Assembly (NCBI GenBank): GCA_916610825.1
Contig: OU744446.1
Location: forward strand, 6,474,309-6,538,308
DNA length: 64,000 nt
Origin: Haliclystus octoradiatus
Lineage: Eukaryota > Cnidaria > Staurozoa > Stauromedusae > Haliclystidae
Direction: 5' to 3'
Shown here: in pieces, positions 14,601 to 26,400 of the stretch
Position numbering within the stretch: position 1 is the first letter of the stretch
How the letters are laid out: the number at the start of each line of letters is the position of its first letter
The notes under the pieces: generated by a model
The model's database searches: none
What the model was told of the DNA's origin: nothing
The model's input: the letters and a program-made list of their open reading frames with translations, nothing else
Translations under genes and position numbers: made by a program

Positions 14601-17600
14601 GGGTTTTGAACACCCTAGCTCTTACGGCCCTGGGCAAATTCTGTTGGCAAATCCTGGAGTTTCACTATTTTTTCTAGCATGTTCACTGAATATGACAGAA
14701 AAAAATAATGAAAATCCATAATTTGCCATCAGAATTGTAATTTTTCACCGTGCTTATCTGCTGTTATTATTGATAATCTTATCAAAATTAATGAGAACAG
14801 AGGAATACTTTTCTCCTACTCTATATAAAAATTTGAGTCTAACGTCTTTGAAATCTCTTCTGTGAAATTGTTTGTTGCTGATACTATCGATAATTTTTTT
14901 GCTAATCATTTAGGATTCTTAAAAAGTCGTCCTAGTGCTCAACAAAAGTTTTTCATGCAACTCACAAGAACTCAGGTATATTTATGTTGGTTAAATAATT
15001 AATGAGCTGCGTCACTTATTATGTTATTTGACAATGGACAGTTATGATTTTAGGAAATAGGTTCAATTAATATTTGTTACATAGTTGATAAAGGATATTA
15101 TCTTTTTATTTTAGCTGTTTATTCGATTCATCGAACAAAGATCTTTAACATCAACATCTGAATTTGTGTTAGCATTTTTTGACGACTGCACAGAAAAGGT
15201 TTGTGTATCATTGTAGTGGACGCAAAAGCTGTGTTCATCCCCCTGCGAAAAAAGGTTCATGAGTTCATGAACGTGAAATTGCCCAAAAGTTCATGAACTG
15301 TTCATAAACTTTTGAGCAATTTCACGTTTATGAACCAGTTCATGAACTGGTTCATGAAGTGTTCATGAACTCTTTGTGACTGTTCATGGACTATCCATGA
15401 ACTGTTCATGAACCAACAAAAACATGTTCATGAACTGTTCATGAGGTTCATGAATTGTTCATGAACTGTTCATGAGGTCATGGATTTGCAGAGGCTTTAC
15501 TTCGTAATCCTACCAAAGCAATTCAAATGTAGAGTTGATTGAGAAAAAACATTGAGTTTTCAATACAGTGCTGAACTGTAAAACAGAAACAAGGTTAAAA
15601 TGTCAAAGTACCAAGTGCAATCAGGATCAAAAATATATACCGTAACGTTTTATAAGTATATATCCAATGTTTTTATCGAATGATGAACGTTACTCTGATA
15701 ATGCCAAAAGTAACATAGTATATGCTTCAATCATATACAGTAAATAGCTTGTGTATTCGTTGTTACTGATAAATATTGTCTTGAGTTATCGCTGTGATAG
15801 CCTATCCTATGGAAATATGAATAAACATTTTTCAGTAAACTTCTTTCCGTCCTAAATTTTAATCTGCAGATGTGGTATACAGTATATAAATGAATAAAAC
15901 TGGATAGTTGATAACTAGCTCTTCTTCCAGTGTTACTTGTGTTTCTGAGCATAGATGTCCTTCCGATTACAGTGAAACCTGTATATAACAGCCAGCTATG
16001 AGAGGTAGATGAATTGACCATTATATGCAGGTGGCCTTTGTACACAGGGCTACTTCAATAGAAAATACTATTTTAGACATTGCAAGGGTGACCACTATAG
16101 ACAGGTGACCGTTATAACAAGTTTGACCGTAGTAGAGGGTTTGTTACATTGCTGGTTATTTTCAAAACTAAGATTGTCTTCCTTCATTGTTTTTATTTAA
16201 CATGAAAATTTGAGTCCAATTACATTAATCTTGATTTTGTGTTTGTTTTCAGTGTGAAACCAACAAACCATTGATTCAAGATAATACATCTGTGAGGTAA
16301 AGCAATTTTACTTCATGATTTTAATTATGATTTAACCGCAATGTATTGATCACCATTTATATATCATGACAGTCATGCAAATCGTATTTTACTTTCCACC
16401 AGTTGTAAGAAGAAAATAGCCTGGAAATGTGAGATAAATTAACCAGAAATCAGAAGTTTGTAATTTTTGAAAACCAAATTTAGTAGAATTTCTATAGACA
16501 TTCTTACTTCGAAAAAACTTCTGATTTCCAAGCTGAATCCCAATATTTTGTTTGTGATCTAAACTGTGTTTTACTGTCTTTGCGGTGTTATCAATTTTTT
16601 AAGACTTTAGAACTGGAAATGAACAATTGCAATGTGATGCTAGTTCTGTATTCATGCCTATTTTGAAGGTCGTTTACAGTGTAGCAAATGTGAAAGTTTT
16701 GGTGTCAGTCGATGTTGTTTAGAGTCCACTGTAATGTGTTGTTGTTTTAATGAAGATATTTATTGCTATGTTTGGGGCACCTTGTGGGGCACAATTCTGA
16801 AGAGAACCTTCCACAGACCCTGCCTCCCATTATCACTAGTGCAAATACCAACCCCTAAAATAGCCAACACGATTCGTAGAACCCAACTTTTATTATCCAA
16901 TGATCTGCGTTCTGAATTGTAGCTCAGCCATTCATTATTTTCCAATAGACTATGCTTTGAAAGATTGGATTGACATTAATTGATTAGTCATCTGGTCATT
17001 TTTCATGTTTTTGTATTTAGATTAGAGTACTAAAAGTCAATTTCTACTAAAGATACATCAATTAATTTGTTTTATATTTGTCATTGGGTATAATCAGTAA
17101 TCTCATTAGCTGTATATTTATAAGGATTTATATACTAATAATAATATGGAGTCAAAGACTACACATTCATTTCTGTGACTTTAAGTTTCACGCTTTATGC
17201 GATCATTAGACAGTACTGGTTCAATACTGTCTGATGATCGCATAAAGAGTGAAACTCGAAGTTGCAGAAATGAATGTGTAGTCTTTGACTCCATTTTATG
17301 ATTAGTATTCATTTACGCTCTGTCAATCATTGGCATTGAGCACTATTATTTGCTGATAGACAACTATATTATATGTTCTTATTATTATTAATAATGATCT
17401 ATATATTTATTTAGCCAAAGAACGGTTGTTATTACACCGCCAGATGCTGCTGGTTTATCACAAGATGAGATTTACATGTAAGTTGAAATATAGAATATAA
17501 TGAAATTTATTTACAAATTTCATAGTATGTATGCATGTATTTAAGTATTTATCAGCACAGATTAAATGTTAACCTCCACCAGAATAATTTTAAATTGCTC

Positions 17601-20387
17601 CAAGAGAAAACCAGCATAAATCTGCATATGTGTTGAAGTGAATTAAATGTTATTTATCCCCCTGGAAAACAAATAATATTAGAAGCACTGAGGAAGATAT
17701 TCTGTTTTCATATAATAATATTCCGTTTCCACTTAACTGCATCGCAAGCGTCTGACAAAGTTGCATCTAGCTTCCGGAAGGTTAGAGCAAATTCAGAATA
17801 AAATTTAAATTTTTATGATTTACTGATTAGCAAAAAATTCAGAAGAAAATGTTGAAATGCCTCTAGGATTTAAGAAGACTGAGCCTTTTGTCGGACCCTG
17901 TACATGGCAACTGATAGTCACCCAAATAAGCACAGATGCTTTATTGAGGGACATAAACACATTTACAAGCAAAGACAAACATGTGTGCACCGATGAGAAT
18001 TGAACCCTATCCTCCCCTGCCTCCTATATAGTGCAGGCACTCTGCAACTGAACTACAGTGAAACCTCTTATAACGGTCACCTCTATAAAGCAACCGCCTG
18101 TCTATATTGGTCACTCTTGCAATTTCTAAACTAGTACATTCTATTGAATCAAACCTGTTATAATGGCCATCTGTCTATAGTGGTCAATTTATCTACCTCT
18201 TGTAGCTGGCCGTTATATACAAGTTTCATTGTGACAGTGTACTTATGACATTACTTGTTTCATTGTTGCAGGTATTCAACGTTTCCAACACTAAGAAATG
18301 AGCTTTATTTAGATGATGATGAAACTGTATCACTGCCAAGTACGAAAGCAATGCATACTCCACCTCGTTCACCTGTTGTTGGACGAACTAAACACGAGAG
18401 AAATCTGTCAACAACTGTAAGTAACTAAGAATCATCTTATAAGCATTTCTATCCATGATTTACTTTTCTAACATTTGGGGCATTTTAAGTGTAGAGGCAC
18501 ACTTGGCATGTGCATAAGGTCCGACAAAAGTAGAAATTCTGGAATCCTAGATTCGTGAAGGCTATTTTTGATGATTTATTGGTCAAACATCTACAAAAAA
18601 TCAGAAAAAAATGTTGAATTGCCTCTAGGATTCCCCAAGGGTGAACCTTTTGTATGACCCTGAACGGGCCGACTGTGATCATTTTCATCTATCATCTTAG
18701 CTCAAAATAATTTTTATAGCAAACAGATCTATTGCATGTTTTAAATTCTTCTTTAAAACCAATTGGACTGCATGATAATTTAAACTGTATCAATATTAAT
18801 GTAATGACATCATTGCTAGGTAAGGAAATAATAAATCTTTAAAAATCTTCTAAAAATATTTCACATTTTCTATTTATGTTTATGTTTTATGTTTATTTTT
18901 GTTACAGAGTGCAAAAAAGCAGGCAAATAGCCCTACTTTATGGGCAAGGTATGAATTCAATTATTAAACCCTTGTAAATGAGAATGTACATTTTTTCACA
19001 GGTCTGATTGCTAGATTAATATTTCTACAATAACACAGTTTACCGGATTAGTACTCAATCTATCGACTGAAAAATGTTGTTTATTTCTTGCTCTGACCTG
19101 TGCAGATTTTTGATCAGAATAATATTTTTGTAGCAACTTACTTATTCCCCTCTGAACCAGAGCCATCTATTTTCAAGAGTTGGGACACGCATTCATGTGC
19201 CGCTATCATCTCCAATTGGACAGATGCCAGGCACGTGGTTTTTGGACGCCATCTTTGTTCTTTCGGAAACAGGTTCTCAATCATTTTAAGTGAAACGCGC
19301 GGAAATATACAATACAATATGGCTGAAAAAACACATTCAGAAGACCTTTATCAGACAAAAATGAACATTCTCCTGCACATGAGCACTGTTAAAAACGTGT
19401 TCGGGTCCAGGCAAAAACAAGCAAAAGTGGCATGAGTGTCCCAACTCTTGTAAAACTCTTGTCCAAACTCTGCTCTGAACAACATACGAGTAATTCCAAC
19501 ATTCTGTCTTATAAAATACCAACGGGAACCCAGATGTATGCCAGACAATCATTTTTCTATAGAACGATAAAAGAGTGGAATAAGCTTCCTACGAATGTAG
19601 TAGCATCAACATCAATAAATATTTTAAAGATTGCTTTACATCAAGCTCTACTAGAAACACTTTAAATAATATTACTTACAATTCATTTTACAAGAGCATT
19701 TTTATTTTTTATTATGCATACATGTAAATTAATAAAGTTTGTAAATATCAATGTAGCCTTCAGCTGAAGTTGTCGATTAAAATTGAAGACGAAGAAGAAG
19801 AAGAAGGATATATAGTCTATAATCAATATATGTCAATCTTAATAGTTTGATATCTTTTACATTGACACAGTTTACAAAATAGTTATATGCTACTTCTCAC
19901 ATTTTTTTTATCAATACTAACACGATAATTGATCAAACCAATGCCAAATTTAACATCATAGAAAAATATACTCCAAATGACTCTCTAATTTTGATAATAT
20001 TAGATAATGAAGGCATACAAGTTTGAGAATATTAATTAGGTTTGCATGGCATAATTAAGGATCAACCACCGCTATTTGTTTGTGCAAACATTTCTTGAAT
20101 ATCAATGTGAAATTTGAAAGTCTGTCTTGATATCAAAGACTGAAACGTAGATGCTCATAAGTGGAACGGTCTACCGTCTACAATGAAGGAAGTATCAAAC
20201 AGGCCAACTTTCAAACGTCTCCTTGGGAAGCACTTACACGGAATAACATAATTAAGTTAATCTTTCTTCAAATGTCTATCCTGTAAAGTATATTGTTGTA
20301 AAATTGTATTGTTATTATATGTATATCAATATATTTATAAATCAGTCTTGCGAAAAAAAGTTTTTAGCTTATTCAAGTTCTGAATAA

Positions 20388-20423
<36 letters not shown>

Positions 20424-23400
20424 GTGATGATGATGCGAAAACAAACAAGTTATCATCACATTAATTAGTATAGACTTGGTAATTTAATTTCTTATTGCTG
20501 ATTGTATATCTTGTTCGTTTTAGGTGTCTTCTTGGTCATTGTTACACTGTATGGTTCATTCATTTACCATCATACATCAAAGGACATCATGATAAGAAGA
20601 TGGTTCTATACACAGCTTTTGAGGTATAATATATCTCATCCAAATTTGAAGATTAAAAATTATCCAATCAAAAAAGCTTTATTCTATATCCAAAAAAAAT
20701 CCAAACTTTGTTGTAGCGTTTTAAAAAAGATTTCTAATTTTTGAATTTAACTGTTATCGAAAGTGATTAGTCCCACATTTTTTTAATCATCATGGCCATG
20801 AAATTGTTTGATTGAATCTTTAAAGCCATAAATGATGTTAAAACAATGTACAACTCCATTCTCAAACTCCATTTTAAACCAACAACAAAATGTAAGCCCG
20901 ATCCGATCCAAAAGCTATAGACAATCCAATCCTAAATGATCTGATCTAATTCGGATCAAAGTCGCACATCTTTATTCTACAATTTCCCATGTTTCCAATT
21001 TTCCATAAGTTGTGTTTTTGTTTTATCATTATCCCACAAACCGCATAAGCTAGTCACTTTTTTTCATGGGAGTGAATGGCTAGGTAATTGGTTAGTACTT
21101 AAAGCAGGGATGCGTTCTATGGTAGGATTCCCCTCCTGAGGATAACTAACAGTGCTCCTGCAAGGGATCGAGCCCGAAACCCTGCAGGCAAATCTTCAAA
21201 ACCCTAACCACTACACCATAAGGCTGCAATCTTGCCTCACTAAAGCCTGCTATGAATAACGGGCTTCCGCATTAATCAATTTTTGTGTTCATATGTTCTC
21301 AAATCCAGGATAATGTAAATAACAGGCTGTAATTCGTTATTATTGTTCCATGAGCAAGTCAAGGCAAGGTACTTGGCAGTGTCCAACAATAGGTTCAGCC
21401 TTCTGGAATCCTAGAGGCATTTCAATATTTTCTTCTGAAATTTCTTCTAAATTTTGTTGTTGAGCTTTGACCAATAAATCATAAAAATGTCGGTTTTCTT
21501 ATAAATTCTCTCTAACCTTCTGATCTAGGATTGCAAGATTCCTATTTTTGTTTGATCTTATGCTCGGGAACTGTATTTTTTTCTTTTCTTCTTGCTCTTG
21601 ATTATTTGATTTTTTCTGCGCAATTTTAGCTTCTACAGAGAGTACACGAATCAAAAGCGCAACTACCTGACGAAGTAAGCTATCACCATTCACCATTAAT
21701 CAGATAATGTGTTGTTATGTTGCCATTTTAAATTAAGTAGGTTATCACTTACCCCAAGGAAATATGTCCAGCAAATCCTTGGAAATTCTGAATGATGAAA
21801 CGTTCATTGTAAAACATTATAATATTAAAGTTTACCGGTAACAACAAAAAACTGTGCAAGTAATGCTTGATCAAAGCGTTTCAGTATCGGAGATAATGAA
21901 CTAACACTTGTATGATGTCTGATATACCAGGCAAACTACGTTTCTGGAAGGCTGGACAAAATTCCGAAGAAAATCAAGTTTTCCTTTCAAGTTTAATTTG
22001 TTATCTTTCGGAAATGAATTTGAAAAAAAAATTTCATGTTTATTTTTTTCAGTTATGCTCTAAGAGTTTATTGTGGACATTTGTCTTCTATAATTATTCT
22101 CATTCTGTTTTCCACCTTGAGTTATATGAAAATGTTTGATTGCTCATTTTTTCATTTCAAGGTATGCTATCGTGTATTGATTCTTCTTTCTGGTCAGTAT
22201 GAACATCCAGCTCTGGCAGTCAAGGTATGGTATTTATTTCACAATTAGAAATATTTTTAAAATAATATTTGCAAATTAGAGATTGAGTTTTCATATTGGT
22301 TTCTTATTATCAAATTCTAGGTTTTATTCGAGATGAAAGCAAGGGGAATTACCCCTAATGCTGTCACATGGGGATATTATCAAAGGGTAAGTATCATGTC
22401 TCACAGATACGGTAGAATGTTATATGATGTGTAACAATAATTGCCACTATAGTGAGGTAGCTCTTCTATAGAGGCCATGTTTAGCAATTCTACAGGTGTG
22501 TAGTAGTATAATCCCATAGAAAATTTCAGCAAATCATCTGGACATGTTGACGGTTAGATAGTTATTGGAAATAGTCTAGAATTGTTCTCCATAATATTCA
22601 GAGTCAAAAAATATTTTAATAAATAAGAGCCTGAAACTAGTTCCTGTGCACATTTTACAATATTTTTTGACTCTAAATAGTTCAGAATATCATAGTTAAT
22701 AATTATTGACTATTTCCAAAAACTATCTGACTGTCAAATTGTCCATATTACTTGTTCAATTTTTCAATGAGACTATACTACTATGCCGATTTTAGATCTG
22801 TGCTATGTTTAGTAGAAGGTAGACAAGACATGAGCAATGAAACATTCTGTAGTGATTATTATATACCTACAGATTGTTATACACTCAACAAGTTGACCAT
22901 TATAGAATACTAGCAATGAGTGACCCGCGCTGCTGGGTTGATCCATTCATTTTCAAGACTGCAAGTCTCTGTTACTCTGATTTAGAATTTGATTGACAGA
23001 TTTCATCAATAGAACAATAGAATAATTGCATGAGTAATAGAGAATGGTCAATGATGCGTGTGAAATTGAGAAGGAAAAATTTCTTTGTTGTTGTCACGCA
23101 AAGTTGGATTACAAAATAAAGATATGTTTTCTTTCGATGCAGGAAATAGGGAATGGAATATAGAAAACTAAAAGTGTCATTAAACTCGCGGGATGACATT
23201 GATTCTAATGATATGTTTTTCGAAATTTGTACGTAACAATTGACAGAGAAAAACGAAAAACAAATCCATATAAGTCGCAACAGCACGCATACACACATGC
23301 TTTGAGGTTTATAGATATTGATTTAGGTGTAAGGATTTGCCCTTTTTGCTTCCTCTGATTATGCTCTATCAAATTTTTAGAATTACAGACGTCATTAACG

Positions 23401-26400
23401 AGTGTTTTATTCTCTATTGATATTTTACTCATTCAGACTGTCCTTGAAAGTAAATGGCCAACTGAAAAAACTTATGGAAAACGCCAATGGCTGAAATTAA
23501 AACATGTTATATTTGCTATCCTTGTTTTACGCAAGGGAATAAAAAAGAATGAAATGTTGATTACATTCGATCTACCTGCATTGGGCCCTAATGAACAAAC
23601 TAATGTTGCTGGTACACAACAAAAACTCAGAGATGAGACTTGTAGTGTTGGTGATGCTTCAGATGGTGGCTATAGCTCAATGATGTCAATCGATGGGTCA
23701 TCAAGGCAACAACCAATTGCTGGAGGTATTTCTGCGTTAATTATTTACCTATATATTTTTATCTGATAAAAAGAAGTAAATAGGTTATTTCTTGTTGCTA
23801 TGACCAACCTCTCCAGATAGAATATATTCAAGAAGTGTATTCTATGTCTCAAATTCCCATTTATTCATTCACTCTAATTGAGTATTTGCAATACTAAGTG
23901 CAGTGAAACTTGTATATTAAGAGCTACTTACTGGCTTAACTTTGGCTGAATGTAAACTAACTTTGAAGTTGTAAACATACACAAATAATAAATGTTGAAA
24001 ATTTTCTACAGTCAATACTTGCCACCTATCGGTAAATGTGCAAAATGAAATTGGAGAACATGCGTGAACTTTAATATCAAACAATAGAAACGCAAAATAA
24101 CAAAGCATAGGTGCGAAAGCACATTTTCTTTCGATATGTAAAGCAAAGGAAAAATTTTGATAATAAACAATCGGTGATATTAACCAAATCGAATAGCTCA
24201 ATTTGATAGAAACTGTTCTAGAAAAATTGATGATATTAAATTTAACGGGGTTAACTGTGTATCATTTCAGGTTTGAATGAATTCCCAACGGATTTTCCTG
24301 ACCTTGATCAACGTCAAGGTGTTATGATACCAACAAAAGCAAGCAGTGGTCATCGTCGTGATCCCAGCATTACAGAACTATCTGAAGCTGATAGCGAGCT
24401 AGACAGCAGAGATTCAGATTTCATTCTTGGTGAATCAAGTGAATTTCAAAAACCAGCATACAGAAATCATGCCCGTCGGTTGAGTGAAACATCTATTGGT
24501 TCAAATTTAAGCTCAAGCATTGGTAGTAATCAAATTATTATATGTCATGATGGTGTTTGGCAAGATAGTTACGAAGGAACAACAAGCTTGATTGATACTG
24601 AAAATGAACCTCGACTTCCATTTAGAAATAAATCTGATATCGCCATGGAAGCTGTGATTGGTAGCTGTCAAACGTGTAACGGGTGTGGGACAGCAATCTA
24701 CGACGAGGAAATAATGGCTGGATGGAGTGCCGATGATTCAAATTTAAATACTATGTAAGTTTGTATATGATGTACACTGAAACCTGCATGTAACAGTCTA
24801 CCATTTGATTCAAAAAAATGGGAACTGGGTTAATCCGATAAAACATCTTGGTTTGTGACTGGTGAGAGTAGCCACCATTTATAGCACGTGGCTGCTACAC
24901 AGAGGTGGTCGTTGCAGCAGGTTTGACTGTATGAGGTAGTGTACTTTAGTTGTTATGCTTCTAACTGTTAGTCATAATAGTAACAGGGAAGAAAGGGAAT
25001 GAAGGATGCCTGAAAATGAAAACAATCATCACTTTACAAACACCGTCCACCAGGCAGACTAGATTTTGGTAGACTATTGGAGAACATTCCCAAATCAGAA
25101 ACATTTTTTGTTTAAATCTTAACTTTTGGTACTGTGCCAGTAATTTTATAAAAACCATACTGCACAGGTGAAAAGTTAAACATACATGCCTAAAGTGCTC
25201 ATTTTCCTATTATCAACAATTATAACATAACATAACTATATACCAACGTATGTATTGCATTCTAGGTGTCCGTTCTGTTCCAATCAACAAGTCCCTCAGC
25301 TTCAAATCAAGATCAGGGTGAGTAAAGCATATAATTGTTTGAGGCATGAAAATCCTCCTCCATTGGTCGTTAGCAAGATTACATCACATGCGCATGTGCG
25401 CTGAAATGCAATCCAAGGGCTGTTGGTCCAAGCCTTCCCCTGTGAAAAACAGTTCAGGAGTTCATGAACAGTTCATGTACAGTTCATGAACGTTAAATGG
25501 CTCTAATTTTCCTGAGCTAACGTTCATAGACAGTTCATGAAAATTTGGAGCTATTTAACGTTCATGAACTGTTCATGAACTGTTCATGAACTCCTGAACT
25601 ATTTTCGCAGGGGTTTATACCTAGGTCCTCTTCTCATAGAAGATAAACCAGTATACTTTGTCAAAAATTATGAATGTGAAACAATCAGAGTTATGGTCAG
25701 ACAATGACCACTGTAGTTGTAAACAGATTGCTTGTAACTTCTGTTAATCAACGATAATCAACTACATGATGAGAACATATAATGGACTGTAATGTTGGTT
25801 TTAACTAACAATTTGAAAGCTTTTAGCAAAAATTCTTGAATCATTTTGCACAATGTGTTTGATCATTTGATTGACAGATCTTACTTTCAACATTTTTCCT
25901 ATCTATAGTGGCTCTAGTTAATAATTTGATCACCATGAGTACACATTCCTTGATAGTCCTTGAATAGGTCTATAGTTTACCAAATTTCTCTCGCATCATA
26001 CATATTACATATACAGTCAAACCTGTTATAATGGTTACCTCTATACAACAGCCAATTGTCTATAGTGGCCTCTCTTGCAATGTCTAAATTAATGTGTTCT
26101 ATTGAATAAACCCTGTATGTAAAGACCACCTTCAGGTAACGGTCAATTTCTCTACATCTCGTAGCTGCTTGTTATATTCACTACATATATCTAGGATGGA
26201 TGTTTATCACTATTGTATCATTAGAGACATTTCTTAACTCTGCATTTTCACCTTTCTAGGATTACCGTGGTTTACATTCCAAGATGTGTAGTACATCAAG
26301 TTTAGGTTCTGATACATCATCAATATGTCATTCAACGAGCAGTGCTATTGATATAATGGGTGATACAAACCACAGCTCTAGTAATCCAACATTGAATGTC

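Larger units (their letters stand above)
7847..15198 (+). other. DENND4: DENND4 exons for cDENN and dDENN
   Basis: Exon 7847-7992 encodes [20 protein letters not shown], and 9499-9643 encodes [20 protein letters not shown], the cDENN core. Exon 10741-10834 gives [20 protein letters not shown]. Exons 12583-15198 form dDENN, with [20 protein letters not shown] across the 13367/13845 junction and [20 protein letters not shown] in 15115-15198. These are the catalytic Rab-GEF modules of the family. Intron contents are listed as separate repeats. Confidence 0.95.
17156..17294. mobile_element. Foldback element carrying two inverted hammerhead-like motifs
   Basis: A palindrome of about 140 bp: left end ATGGAGTCAAAGACTACACA, right end TGTGTAGTCTTTGACTCCAT, arms matching almost throughout. 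Each arm holds a GATCATYAGACAGTA segment that, read outward, forms a hammerhead-like core. Relatives are at 3740-3925, 49313-49400, 52742-52830 and 63683-63772. DENND4 intron between 16296 and 17415. Confidence 0.8.
16253..22386 (+). other. DENND4: DENND4 linker and PPR-like exons
   Basis: Exons 16253-18416 encode a variable linker with VVITPPD, matching the human VFVTPPE. Exons 18908-18948 and 20524-20623 join to read [20 protein letters not shown], matching [20 protein letters not shown]. Exons 21630-21674 (15 codons), 22162-22224 and 22321-22386 encode the PPR-like helical repeat; the last contains [20 protein letters not shown], matching [20 protein letters not shown]. Confidence 0.93.

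Noticed and set aside
20387-20435. GAT repeat as a stand-alone microsatellite
   Set aside because: It directly follows a LINE 3' UTR and recurs at other copies of that family, so it is the element's tail.
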